Below, piece after piece: positions 45,179-55,347 of a stretch of 64,000 bases of DNA (position 1 is its first letter; the number at the start of each line of letters is the position of its first letter). The notes beneath the pieces are model-generated. The model ran no database searches and was not told the DNA's origin. It worked only from the letters and a program-made list of their open reading frames with translations. Position numbers and translations under genes: made by a program. The stretch spans positions 1 through 64,000 of the forward strand of contig NZ_JBHSGR010000026.1 in assembly GCF_042654585.1 (NCBI RefSeq). Direction: 5' to 3'. Origin of the DNA: Geodermatophilus arenarius (GTDB taxonomy: Bacteria; Actinomycetota; Actinomycetes; Mycobacteriales; Geodermatophilaceae).

Positions 45179-45988
45179 CTAGCTGCCGCCTGCGGCGATC
45201 CGACAGATCTGCGCGAACTCGTCGGCGTCCAGGCTCGCGCCACCGACCAGTGCACCGTCGACGTCCGGCCCGGCCAGGATCCCGGCCGTGTTCGCGGCCT
45301 TCACCGACCCGCCGTAGAGGATACGGACCGCCGAGGCCGTCTCCGGGCCGAAACGCCCGTCGAGGCGGGACCGTAGTGCGCCGCACACCTCCTGGGCGTC
45401 CTCGGGGGTGGCCACCTCGCCGGTGCCGATCGCCCACACCGGCTCGTAGGCCAGCACGACCCCGCGCACCTGGTCGGCCGACAGCCCCTCGAGCGCGGCG
45501 TCGAGCTGGTCGGTGCAGTGCGGGACGTGCTGCCCCGCGCGGCGGACGTCGAGGCCCTCGCCCACGCACAGGATCGGCGTGAGCCCGTGCCGCAGCGCGG
45601 CCTGCACCTTGGCGGCCACCGTCGCGTCGTCCTCGCCGTGCAGCGCGCGCCGCTCGGAGTGGCCGACGACGACGAAGCCGCAGGCCAGCGCGGCGAGCAT
45701 CGCGCCGCTGACCTCGCCGGTGTAGGCGCCGGAGTCGTGCGCCGACAGGTCCTGCGCGCCGTAGCCGACCGGCAGCTTGTCGCCGGTGACCAGCGTCTGC
45801 ACGCTGCGCAGCGCGGTGAACGGCGGGAGCACGACGACCTCGGCGTCGTCGAGCTCCCTCTCCTTGAGGCTGAAGACGAGCTTCTGCACCAGGCCGATGG
45901 CCTCCAGGTGCGTCATGTGCATCTTCCAGTTGCCCGCGATCAGCGGGCGGCGGCCCTCGCGCGGGGCGCGCGGCGCGGTGCGTGCCAT
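45179..45988 (-). CDS. tpiA: Triosephosphate isomerase
   Basis: The 269-residue enzyme interconverts dihydroxyacetone phosphate and glyceraldehyde-3-phosphate. Catalytic Lys22 (GNWKMH), His110 (VGHSERR) and Glu182 (AYEPVWAIGTG) are all present, and the phosphate loop ends with LYGGSVK. A basic extension of about 14 residues precedes the barrel. ATG 45988 lies 11 bases after pgk. Confidence 0.97.
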   Translation of the reverse strand: MARTAPRAPREGRRPLIAGNWKMHMTHLEAIGLVQKLVFSLKERELDDAEVVVLPPFTALRSVQTLVTGDKLPVGYGAQDLSAHDSGAYTGEVSGAMLAALACGFVVVGHSERRALHGEDDATVAAKVQAALRHGLTPILCVGEGLDVRRAGQHVPHCTDQLDAALEGLSADQVRGVVLAYEPVWAIGTGEVATPEDAQEVCGALRSRLDGRFGPETASAVRILYGGSVKAANTAGILAGPDVDGALVGGASLDADEFAQICRIAAGGS

Positions 45989-45999
45989 CCCCGGCCCCC

Positions 46000-47192
46000 T
46001 CAGTCCGCGAGCACCGCGAGGCCCGGCAGCTCCCGGCCCTCGAGGTACTCCAGCGACGCGCCGCCGCCGGTGCTGATGTGCCCGTAGGCCGCCTCGTCGA
46101 GGCCGAGCTGCCGGACCGCGGCCGCGGAGTCGCCGCCGCCGACCACCGACAGCCCATCGACGGCGGCCACGGCCTCGGCCACGCCGCGGGTGCCGGCCTG
46201 GAAGGGCGCCAGCTCGAACACGCCCATCGGGCCGTTCCAGAAGACCGTGCGGGCGCCGGCCAGCTCGCGGCCGAACGCCTCGACGGTGCGCGGGCCGACG
46301 TCGAGACCCATCTGCCCGTCGGGGATCTGCTCGGCCGCGACGACGGCGGTCTCCACGTCGGCGCTGAACTCCGGCGCGACGACGACGTCGACCGGCAGCA
46401 CGATCCGCTCCCCCGCCTCGGCCAGCAGCCGGCGGCAGGTGTCGACCTGGTCGGCCTCCAGCAGGGACCTGCCGACGCCGTGGCCCTGCGCGGCGAGGAA
46501 GGTGAAGCACATCCCGCCGCCGACGAGCAGCCGGTCCACCTTGGGCAGCAGCGCCTCGATGACGGCGAGCTTGTCGCTGACCTTCGAGCCGCCGAGCACC
46601 ACGACGTAGGGCCGGTCGGGGTCGGTGGTCAGCCGCTGCAGCACGTCGAGCTCGGTGGCCACGAGCCGGCCGGCCACGTGCGGCAGCCGCTGCGCGACGT
46701 CGAACACCGACGCGTGCTTGCGGTGCACGGCGCCGAACGCGTCGTCGACGTAGACGTCGGCCAGCGCGGCGAGCCGGTCGGCGAGCTCGCCGCGCTCGGC
46801 GTCGTCCTTGCTGGTCTCGGCGGCCTCGAAGCGGACGTTCTCCAGCAGCAGGACGTCGCCGTCGCCGAGCGCGTCCGCCCGGGCGCGGGCGTCCTCGCCG
46901 GCGACGTCGGCGGCCAGCGGGACCTCCGCGCCGAGCAGCTCCCCCAGCCGCGCGGCGACCGGGGCCAGCGAGTACTGCGGGTCGGGCGCGCCCTTGGGCC
47001 GGCCCAGGTGCGCCGCGACGACGACGCGGGCGCCGGCGTCGCGCAGCGCCGCGATCGTCGGCAGGCTCGCCCGGATCCGGCCGTCGTCGGTGATGGCCCG
47101 GGTCTGCTTGTCGAGGGGGACGTTCAGGTCGGCGCGCAGCAGCACGCGCCGACCCGACACCCCCTCGGCGAGCAGGTCGTCGAGGGACCGCA

Positions 47193-47193
<1 letters not shown>
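46000..47193 (-). CDS. pgk: Phosphoglycerate kinase
   Basis: The 397-residue enzyme transfers phosphate from 1,3-bisphosphoglycerate to ADP. The N-domain has RADLNVPLD and HLGRPKG, the centre has VLGGSKVSDK, and the C-domain has FWNGPMGVFE and VVGGGDSAAAV. ATG 47193 shares one base with the gap stop (TGATG), so translation is coupled. Confidence 0.97.
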
Positions 47194-48200
<1,007 letters not shown>

Positions 48201-48275
48201 GACTGACCTCCATGTGTCCCCGGCGACGCCCGTCGCCCCGGTCGGCCGCACGGCGCGCGGCCTCGATCGGCGACG

Positions 48276-48281
48276 ACCCTA
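48276..48281 (-). promoter_or_regulatory. Possible -10 of the gap operon
   Basis: TAGGGT within GATAGGGTCG on the minus strand lies 76 bases before the gap start codon, giving a leader of about 69 bases with a ribosome-binding site. No clear -35 is present. Confidence 0.4.
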
Positions 48282-48311
48282 TCGGCCGGGGCGGGGTCCG
48301 TCCGGATGAGG

Positions 48312-49985
48312 TCAGGCCCCGGCCACGAGCTCCGGGAGGTCGCCGGGCGGGGCCGGCACGGGCAGCGCCGGACCGGCGGCCGGCGCGGCGGCGACGACGC
48401 GGTCGCGGCCGATCGCCTTGGCGGTGTAGAGCGCGCGGTCGGCCGCCTCGAGCAGGGCGGCCGCCGAGGTGCCGTCGGCCGGGCAGACGGCGACGCCGAC
48501 GCTCACGGTGACGGCGACGTCCTCGCCGTCGAGCAGGTGGCGGACGGCGGCGACCTCGCGGCGGACCCGCTCGGCGCGGGCCAGCGCCTGCTCCCGCCCG
48601 GCGCCGGGCAGGACCACGACGAACTCCTCGCCGCCCAGCCGCGCGGCCGTGTCGCCCTCGCGGACGGCGGCGGCGAGCGTGCCGGCGACGCCGAGGAGCA
48701 CCCGGTCGCCGGAGGCGTGGCCGAAGCGGTCGTTGACGGCCTTGAAGTGGTCGACGTCGACGACGAGCAGCGACAGTTGCCCGGTGCGCGGCCGGCGGGC
48801 GAGGTCGGCCTCCAGCACCCGGTCGAGGTGCCGGCGGTTGTGCAGGCCGGTCAGCGGGTCGCGGACGGCCTCCTCGGCGACGACCGCGCGCAGCCGCTCG
48901 ATGACCTCGACCTGCTCGGCCAGCTGCCGGTTGAGCCGCTCGACGGCGAGCTGCCGCTCCTGCTGCTCGCTCACGTCGCGGACGACGAGGATGCGGCCCA
49001 GCGCGCGGCCGCGGGGGTCGGCGACGGCGGAGTCGCGCACGTCGAGCCACACGCCGGGCCGGACCTGGGCGACGCGGTGGCCGTCGCGGCGCTCGGTGCT
49101 GAGCAGCACCCCGACCGCCCGGGGCCCGGCGACGTCGTGCAGGGCACGGCCGACGAGGTCGCCGTCGAGGTCGGGGCGCAGCTCCCGCAGCATCCGGGTG
49201 GCGGCGGGGTTGCAGTCGATGAGCACGCCGTCGGGGTCGACGACCAGCACGGCGTCGGGGACGGTCTCGACGACCTGCTCGCGGGCGACCGGGACCAGCC
49301 GCAGCAGGCCGCCGCGGAAGATGGCCCAGCAGTCGAGGAGCCCGGTGAGCAGGAAGAACAGCGGGGTGACGTCGGTGCCGTGCCCGTCGAGCTGGGAGCC
49401 GACCGCGACCACGTTGCCGACCGTGGACAGGCACGCCGAGCCGAGCAGGATGCCGATCTGGCGGCGGAAGACGCCGGCGACGCGCAGCCATCGGCGCGCG
49501 AGGACGGCGTAGGCTACGCCGATCAGCGCGTAGGAGTAGGCGGTGTGGGCCAGGAACAGGGGCCCGAACGTCACCCGGGACTCGGCGCCCGCGGTGCCGG
49601 TGACCATGTCGGTCATCACCAGGTCGCGGGTCGCGGGCAGCGCCCCGGTCAGGACGAGCAGGACCGGCTCGACCGCCAGCAGCGCCGCGGCGCGCGGCGC
49701 GAGCCGCCACGAGGGGTCGGCGACGGTGCGGGCCAGCACCCAGGTGCCCACGACCACCAGACCGACGGCGGCCATGAGCAGGGGGACGTAGACGCGCTGG
49801 ACCGGCTCGCTGCCGGCCAGGTAGACGACGCCGTCGGCGGCCGACCAGGTGGCGACGCCGGCCATGGTGACCGCGAGCGCGGTGGCCGCGGGGGTGCGCC
49901 GCCGCCGGCGCCAGGCCAGGACGCCGGTGCCGACGGCGACCAGCGCGGCACAGCCGAAGACGACGGCCCAGTTCCCCGCGGTCAT
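48312..49985 (-). CDS. Diguanylate cyclase with N-terminal seven-helix and PAS sensor domains
   Basis: The 557-residue protein begins with seven hydrophobic helices of the histidine-kinase-type 7TM sensor class (about 1-220), then a PAS domain (VVETVPDAVLVVDPDGVLIDCN), a short coiled coil, and a GGDEF domain. The active motif is GGEEF in RLGGEEFVVVLP, and an RxxD inhibitory site (REGD) lies exactly five residues before it, so product feedback is likely. It makes c-di-GMP from GTP. ATG 49985 has GGAGG upstream. It sits between whiA and gap, and is probably a single-gene unit. Confidence 0.9.
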   Translation of the reverse strand: MTAGNWAVVFGCAALVAVGTGVLAWRRRRRTPAATALAVTMAGVATWSAADGVVYLAGSEPVQRVYVPLLMAAVGLVVVGTWVLARTVADPSWRLAPRAAALLAVEPVLLVLTGALPATRDLVMTDMVTGTAGAESRVTFGPLFLAHTAYSYALIGVAYAVLARRWLRVAGVFRRQIGILLGSACLSTVGNVVAVGSQLDGHGTDVTPLFFLLTGLLDCWAIFRGGLLRLVPVAREQVVETVPDAVLVVDPDGVLIDCNPAATRMLRELRPDLDGDLVGRALHDVAGPRAVGVLLSTERRDGHRVAQVRPGVWLDVRDSAVADPRGRALGRILVVRDVSEQQERQLAVERLNRQLAEQVEVIERLRAVVAEEAVRDPLTGLHNRRHLDRVLEADLARRPRTGQLSLLVVDVDHFKAVNDRFGHASGDRVLLGVAGTLAAAVREGDTAARLGGEEFVVVLPGAGREQALARAERVRREVAAVRHLLDGEDVAVTVSVGVAVCPADGTSAAALLEAADRALYTAKAIGRDRVVAAAPAAGPALPVPAPPGDLPELVAGA

Positions 49986-50095
49986 GCCGCCTCCGCTCCG
50001 CACCGGGGCGGGCCCGGGCGGCCGCCTCCACCCCGCCCATCGGCGGCACCGGGCGCGGGGTACAGCGGCGCGGCCGGGCGCTCACCCCCGGGGGT

Positions 50096-50145
50096 GACGA
50101 CGACGGGGCGCCCCCCGCGTGAGCGGAGGGCGCCCCGTCGTCGTC
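50096..50145 (-). terminator. Strong terminator of the uvrC-rapZ-yvcK-whiA operon
   Basis: An 18-bp perfect stem (50096-50113 with 50128-50145) continues after single mismatched bases into a CCGC-GTGA-GCGG inner hairpin. It starts 13 bases after the whiA stop codon. It is the longest hairpin in the window. Confidence 0.8.
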
Positions 50146-50158
50146 GGTGCCGCGAGCG

Positions 50159-51139
50159 CTACTGAGCCAGCATGTCCTCGGTGACCACCGACTCGGTGTC
50201 GGGGATGCCGAGGTCCTTGGCCCGCTTGTCGGCCATCGCCAGCAGACGCCTTATCCGGCCTGCGACGGCGTCCTTGGTCATCGGCGGGTCGGCGCGCTGG
50301 CCGAGCTCCTCCAGCGAGGCCTGGCCGTGCTCCAGGCGGAGCCGGCCGGCGACGAGCAGGTGCTCGGGGGCGTCGCCCGCGAGGATCTCCAGCGCCCGCT
50401 CGACGCGCGCGCTGGCCGCGACCGCGGCGCGGGCCGAGCGGCGCAGGTTGGCGTCGTCGAAGTTGGCCAGCCGGTTGGCGGTGGCCCGGACCTCGCGGCG
50501 CATCCGCCGCTCCTCCCAGGCCAGGACCGCGTCGTGGGCGCCCATGCGGGTGAGCAGCGCGCTGATCGCGTCGCCGTCGCGGACGACGACCCGGTCGGCG
50601 CCGCGGACCTCGCGGGCCTTGGCGGCGATGCCCAGCCGGCGGGCCGCGCCGACCAGGGCCATGGCCGCCTCCGGCCCCGGGCACGTCACCTCGAGCGACG
50701 AGGAGCGGCCGGGCTCGGTGAGCGAGCCGTGCGCGAGGAAGGCGCCCCGCCAGGCGGCCTCGGCGTCGTTGATGCTGCCGGAGACCACCGACGGCGGCAG
50801 GCCGCGCACCGGGCGCCCGCGCTGGTCGACCAGCCCGGTCTGGCGGGCCAGGCCCTCGCCGTGCTTGGCGATCCGGACGAGGTACCGCACGCCGCGGCGG
50901 ATGTTGCCGCCGGCGAGCACGCTGACCCCGCTCGTGTAGCCGTAGACCTCGCTGATGTCCCGGCGCAGCCGGCGTGCGACCGAGCCGGTGTCCAGCTCGG
51001 CCTCGATGACCACCCGGCCGCCCACGATGTGCAGGCCGCCGGAGAAGCGCAGCAGCGCCGTCACCTCGGCCTTGCGCTCGGAGGTGCGCGTGCACTCCAC
51101 CCGCGACAGCTCGTCCTTGACCATGGCCGTCATCGCCAC
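50159..51139 (-). CDS. whiA: DNA-binding protein WhiA
   Basis: The 326-residue regulator of sporulation and cell division has an N-terminal LAGLIDADG-like part (MVKDELSRVECTR, LRFSGGLHIVGGRVVIEAEL) and a C-terminal HTH (EHGQASLEELGQRADPPMTKDAVAGRIRRLL). The inactive homing-endonuclease-like domain is characteristic of WhiA. The start is placed at GTG 51139 (VAMTAMVKDEL) to match the family; GTG 51148 is three codons upstream. It ends the operon with uvrC, rapZ and yvcK. Confidence 0.95.
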   Translation of the reverse strand: MAMTAMVKDELSRVECTRTSERKAEVTALLRFSGGLHIVGGRVVIEAELDTGSVARRLRRDISEVYGYTSGVSVLAGGNIRRGVRYLVRIAKHGEGLARQTGLVDQRGRPVRGLPPSVVSGSINDAEAAWRGAFLAHGSLTEPGRSSSLEVTCPGPEAAMALVGAARRLGIAAKAREVRGADRVVVRDGDAISALLTRMGAHDAVLAWEERRMRREVRATANRLANFDDANLRRSARAAVAASARVERALEILAGDAPEHLLVAGRLRLEHGQASLEELGQRADPPMTKDAVAGRIRRLLAMADKRAKDLGIPDTESVVTEDMLAQ

Positions 51140-51245
51140 GACGACCACCCCCTGCTCTGCTGCGGCGCCATCCTCGGCGTCACCTCTCCCCCTCGTACCG
51201 TCTGGGCACCCCCGCTCCCGGTGCTCCGGCCGGGACCGTTCCCGC

Positions 51246-52220
51246 TCACCGTGCCCCGACCACCGAGCTCAGCGCGGCCCCCAGGCGCGCGGGGTCGTGG
51301 CGCGGTGATCCGTCGGGCGCGGCGACCGGAGCCAGGACCAGCTCGGCGCCACACTCGCGCACCGCTGACAGGAGACCACAGCGGTCAACCACCGATTCCG
51401 CATCCGCGACCACGGTGTGCAGCGCCACACCGCCCAGGTGCGCCTGCAGCACCCGCAGGTGCTCCTCCGGCGAGAAGCCGTCGGTCTCCCCCGGCTGCGG
51501 CTCCAGGTTGAGGACGACGACCACCCGGGCGCGGGTGGCGGCCAGCGCGGCGCGCAGCCGCGGCACCAGCAGGTGCGGCAGCACCGACGTGTACCAGGAG
51601 CCGGGACCCAGCGACACGACGTCGGCCCTGGCGATCGCCTCGAGCACGTCGGGGTGCACCGGCGGGTCCGGCGGCGACACGAGGATGTCGCGCACCCGCC
51701 CCGGGGTGGACGCGATGGCGACCTGCCCGCGGATGGTGCGGGTGCGCGCGGGGTCGTCGGGGTCGACGGTCTCCACGCGGGCGACGAGGTCCAGCGGCAC
51801 GTCGGCCATCGGCAGCACCCGGCCGCACGCGCCGACCAGCTCGCAGACCGCGTCGAGGGCGCGGACGGTGTCGCCGCCGTGCAGCTCGACCAGCCCGGTG
51901 AGCAGCAGGTTGCCCACCGGGTGCCCGGCCAGCACGCCGGTGCCGCCGAGGCGGTGCTGCAGCAGCCGGGCCATCTCCTGCCGGCCGTCGTCCTCGCCGG
52001 CCAGCGCGGCCAGCGCCATCCGCAGGTCACCGGGCGGCAGCACCGGCATCTCCCGGCGGATGCGGCCGGACGAGCCGCCGTCGTCGGCGACCGTGACGAC
52101 GGCGGTGAGGTCGGGCGTGATCCGCCGCCAGGCGCCCAGCGCCGCTGCCAGCCCGTGGCCGCCGCCGAGGGCGACGACCCGGGGGCCGCCGGACCCGGGC
52201 GCCGTGTCGTCGCCGCCCAC
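51246..52220 (-). CDS. yvcK: YvcK/CofD-like gluconeogenesis factor
   Basis: The 324-residue protein has the Rossmann-like ALGGGHGLAAAL near residue 17, TVADDGGSSGRIR and LPPGDLRMALAAL, followed by SLGPGSWYTSVLPHLL. The YvcK family binds UDP-sugars and is needed for growth on gluconeogenic carbon in several bacteria. GTG 52220 overlaps the rapZ stop by one base (TAGTG). The rapZ-yvcK-whiA order is conserved in Gram-positives. Confidence 0.93.
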   Translation of the reverse strand: MGGDDTAPGSGGPRVVALGGGHGLAAALGAWRRITPDLTAVVTVADDGGSSGRIRREMPVLPPGDLRMALAALAGEDDGRQEMARLLQHRLGGTGVLAGHPVGNLLLTGLVELHGGDTVRALDAVCELVGACGRVLPMADVPLDLVARVETVDPDDPARTRTIRGQVAIASTPGRVRDILVSPPDPPVHPDVLEAIARADVVSLGPGSWYTSVLPHLLVPRLRAALAATRARVVVVLNLEPQPGETDGFSPEEHLRVLQAHLGGVALHTVVADAESVVDRCGLLSAVRECGAELVLAPVAAPDGSPRHDPARLGAALSSVVGAR

Positions 52221-53185
52221 TACTCGCGGCCCAGGTCGCGGTGGCGCGCGACCGCGTCGGTGCCCTCGGCGCGCAGCCGGCGGGCGAACTCCTCGGCGAT
52301 GGCGACGCTGCGGTGCTTGCCGCCGGTGCAGCCGACCGCGAGCGTCAGGTAGCGCTTGCCCTCCCGCCGGTAGCCGGGGATGAGCAGCCGCAGGACCTCG
52401 GTGTAGCGGTCGAGGAACGGCCCGGCGTCGGCCTGGCCGAGCACGTAGTCGCGGACGTCGGCGTCCTGCCCGGTGTGCGGGCGCAGCTCCGGCAGCCAGT
52501 GCGGGTTGGGCAGGAACCGGGCGTCGACGACGAGGTCGGCGTCCAGCGGCAGCCCGTACTTGAAGCCGAAGCTGAGCACGGTCGCCGTCAGCGGCGGCGT
52601 GCGGCCCTCGCGGGCGAAGGCGTTCTCCAGCGTGGCGCGCAGCTGGTGCACGTTGAGGTCGCTGGTGTCCACCCACAGGTCGGCCTCGCCGGCGATGCCG
52701 GTGAGCAGCGTGCGCTCGGCGGTGATGCCGTCGAGGGGGCGCCCGGAGCCCTGCAGCGGGTGCTCGCGCCGGTTGGACTCGTAGCGGCGCACCAGCACCT
52801 CGTCGCGGGCGTGCACGAACACCACCCGGGGACGGTGGCCGGCCTCGGCGAGCACCCGGATGGCCTCCTGCAGGTCGCTGGAGAAGGCCCGGCTGCGGAC
52901 GTCGACGACGGCGGCGAAGCGGCGCACGTCGCCGCGGGCGCCGAGCTCCACCATCGGCAGCAGCAACGCCGGCGGCAGGTTCTCGACGACGTACCAGCCG
53001 AGGTCCTCGAGCACCCGCCCGGCGGTGTTCTTGCCCGCGCCGGACAGCCCGGTGACGACGACGACCTCGACCGGCGGGGTCTCGGTGCCGGCCGGGTCGA
53101 GCCCGGCGGGGACGTCGGCGTGCGGCCCGTGCTGGCCCTCCGGGGACGGCACCGGCGCCGTCCCCGCGTCCTGCCCGGCGCTCAC
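52220..53185 (-). CDS. rapZ: RNase adapter RapZ/YvcJ-family nucleotide-binding protein, variant P-loop
   Basis: The 321-residue protein matches RapZ/YvcJ in its P-loop domain and in the C-terminal part (VDARFLPNPHW, GCTGGKHRSVAIAEEFA). The Walker A reads GLSGAGKNT (46-54), with Asn53 where Ser or Thr is normal in GxxxxGK[ST]. Walker B-like and GTP-specific regions look intact. An N-terminal Pro/Gly extension of about 35 residues precedes it. GTG 53185 overlaps the uvrC stop. In E. coli RapZ controls glmS RNA, but in actinobacteria its role is unclear. Confidence 0.93.
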   Translation of the reverse strand: MSAGQDAGTAPVPSPEGQHGPHADVPAGLDPAGTETPPVEVVVVTGLSGAGKNTAGRVLEDLGWYVVENLPPALLLPMVELGARGDVRRFAAVVDVRSRAFSSDLQEAIRVLAEAGHRPRVVFVHARDEVLVRRYESNRREHPLQGSGRPLDGITAERTLLTGIAGEADLWVDTSDLNVHQLRATLENAFAREGRTPPLTATVLSFGFKYGLPLDADLVVDARFLPNPHWLPELRPHTGQDADVRDYVLGQADAGPFLDRYTEVLRLLIPGYRREGKRYLTLAVGCTGGKHRSVAIAEEFARRLRAEGTDAVARHRDLGRE

Positions 53186-55278
53186 GAGGCGACCCGGCCG
53201 ACCTCGGCGGTCTCCCCGGCCCCGGGGCGGGGGGTGCCCCGCTCCGCCGGTCCGCTGGGTGCCGTGGTGCTCTCCACGACGGTCCCCACGCCGGCCTCCA
53301 CGCCGGTCTCCGCGCCGGTCACCGGCGCCCCGTCCTCCTCGGCGGGACGGCCCGCGTCGTCCCCGGTGGCGGGCTCGGCGACGGCGGCCATGACCGCCTC
53401 CGCCGTCCGGCGGCCGATGCCGGGGACGGCTGTGAGCTCCTCCACCGTGGCCGCGCGCAGCCGCTTGAGGGACCCGAACTGCTTCATCAGCGCCTTCCGC
53501 CGCGTCTCCCCGAGACCGGGGACGTCGTCCAACAGGGAGACCAGCATGCTGACCGAACGCTTCTGCCGGTGGTAGGTGATCGCGAACCGGTGGGCCTCGT
53601 CCCGCACCCGCTGCAGCAGGTACAGCGCCTCGGAGGTGCGCGGCAGGATCACCGGGTCGCTCTCCCCGGGCAGCCACACCTCCTCCATGCGCTTGGCCAG
53701 CCCGCAGACGGCGACGTCGACGATGCCCAGCTCGTCCAGCGACCGCGCCGCCGCGGCCACCTGCGGGGCGCCGCCGTCGACGACCAGCAGGTTCGGCGGG
53801 TAGGCGAACCGGCGCGGCCGGCCCTCCTCCGCGGCGACGCCCTGCTCGTCGCGCCGGTCGGCCTCCTCCTTGAGGTGCCGGGCGAAGCGGCGGCGGACCA
53901 CCTCGGCCATCGCCGCGGTGTCGTCGGTGCCCTCGTGCACGGCGAAGCGCCGGTAGTCGGACTTCTTCGCCAGCCCGTCCTCGAACACCACCATCGAGGC
54001 GACGACGTTCGTCTGCTGCACGTGGCTGATGTCGATGCACTCGATGCGCAGCGGCGCCTCGGGCAGCTCGAGCGCCTCCTGCAGCTCCGCCAGGGCCAGC
54101 GAGCGGGCGGTCAGGTCGCTGGAGCGCTTGACCCGGTGCCGGGCGAAGGCCTCCTTCGCGTTGCGCTCGACGGTCTCCAGCAGGCTGCGCTTGTCGCCGC
54201 GCTGCGGCACGCGCAGCGACACCTTCGACCCGCGCAGCTCGCTGAGCAGCTCCTCGTAGACGTCGGCGTCGTCGGGGAGCTCGGGGACGAGCACCTCCTT
54301 GGGCACCGACTCGCCCGCCTCGAAGGAGCCGGTCTGCTCGTCGACGCCGCCGTAGACCTGCAGGAGGAACTGCTCCACCAGCTCGCCGGTGGTGACCTCC
54401 TCGACCTTGTCGATGATCCAGCCGCGCTGGCCGCGCACCCGGCCGCCGCGGACGTGGAAGACCTGGACGGCGGCCTCGAGCTCGTCCTGCGCGAACGCGA
54501 CGACGTCGGCGTCGGTGCCGTCCCCCAGGACGACGGCCTGCTTCTCCATCGCCCGCCGCAGCGCGCCGAGGTCGTCGCGCAGCCGGGCGGCCTTCTCGTA
54601 CTCCATCGCCTCGGCGGCCTCGGCCATCTCCCGCTCGAGGCGCTTGACCATGAGGTCGGTGCGGCCGGCCATGAAGTCGCAGAAGTCGTCGACGATCGCC
54701 CGGTGCTCCTCGGCGCTGACCCGGCCCACGCAGGGGGCGGCGCACTTGCCGATGTAGCCGAGCAGACAGGGCCGGCCGATCTGCCCGGCGCGCTTGAAGA
54801 CGCCGTTGGAGCAGGTGCGGGCCGGGAAGACGCGGGTGAGCGTGTCGAGGGTCTCGCGGATGGCCCAGGCGTGCGCGTAGGGGCCGAAGTAGCGGACGCC
54901 CTTCTTCTTCGGCCCGCGCATCACCTGCAGCCGCGGGTACTCCTCGTTGAGGGTCACGGCCAGCGACGGGTAGCTCTTGTCGTCGCGGTACCGGACGTTG
55001 AACCGCGGGTCGAACTCCTTGATCCAGTTGTACTCGAGCTGGAGGGCCTCGACCTCGGTGCCGACGACGGTCCACTCGACGCTCGCCGCCGTCGTGACCA
55101 TCTGCCGGGTGCGCGGGTGCAGGCCCGCGACGTCGGCGAAGTAGCTGTTGAGCCGCTGGCGCAGGCTCTTGGCCTTGCCGACGTAGACGACGCGGCCCGT
55201 GGGGTCGCGGAACTTGTAGACCCCCGGCGACTCGGGGATGGAGCCGACCGCCGGGCGGTACGTGGACGGGTCGGGCAC
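53182..55278 (-). CDS. uvrC: Excinuclease ABC subunit C
   Basis: The 698-residue nuclease makes both cuts in nucleotide excision repair. It has the GIY-YIG domain (SPGVYKF, VVYVGKAKSLRQRL), a UVR helix (AMEYEKAARLRDDL), the RNase H-like domain (IDISHVQQTNVVASMVVF, LLVVDGG) and C-terminal helix-hairpin-helices (VPGLGETRRKAL, VPGIGRRTAE). A variable acidic tail of about 60 residues follows. The GTG start at 55278 is chosen because TACTGT lies 6 bases upstream; the frame is open to 55338. Confidence 0.96.
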   Translation of the reverse strand: MPDPSTYRPAVGSIPESPGVYKFRDPTGRVVYVGKAKSLRQRLNSYFADVAGLHPRTRQMVTTAASVEWTVVGTEVEALQLEYNWIKEFDPRFNVRYRDDKSYPSLAVTLNEEYPRLQVMRGPKKKGVRYFGPYAHAWAIRETLDTLTRVFPARTCSNGVFKRAGQIGRPCLLGYIGKCAAPCVGRVSAEEHRAIVDDFCDFMAGRTDLMVKRLEREMAEAAEAMEYEKAARLRDDLGALRRAMEKQAVVLGDGTDADVVAFAQDELEAAVQVFHVRGGRVRGQRGWIIDKVEEVTTGELVEQFLLQVYGGVDEQTGSFEAGESVPKEVLVPELPDDADVYEELLSELRGSKVSLRVPQRGDKRSLLETVERNAKEAFARHRVKRSSDLTARSLALAELQEALELPEAPLRIECIDISHVQQTNVVASMVVFEDGLAKKSDYRRFAVHEGTDDTAAMAEVVRRRFARHLKEEADRRDEQGVAAEEGRPRRFAYPPNLLVVDGGAPQVAAAARSLDELGIVDVAVCGLAKRMEEVWLPGESDPVILPRTSEALYLLQRVRDEAHRFAITYHRQKRSVSMLVSLLDDVPGLGETRRKALMKQFGSLKRLRAATVEELTAVPGIGRRTAEAVMAAVAEPATGDDAGRPAEEDGAPVTGAETGVEAGVGTVVESTTAPSGPAERGTPRPGAGETAEVGRVAS

Positions 55279-55284
55279 GCATCC

Positions 55285-55290
55285 ACAGTA
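55285..55290 (-). promoter_or_regulatory. -10 box for leaderless uvrC operon
   Basis: TACTGT on the minus strand is followed by 6 bases and the GTG at 55278, with no ribosome-binding site. This fixes the uvrC start and predicts a leaderless operon message. Confidence 0.5.
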
Positions 55291-55347
55291 GGTGGCGCGG
55301 CCGACGGTCTGCTCACCCTCGGTCGCGGGGAAGCACATCCGTGTGGT

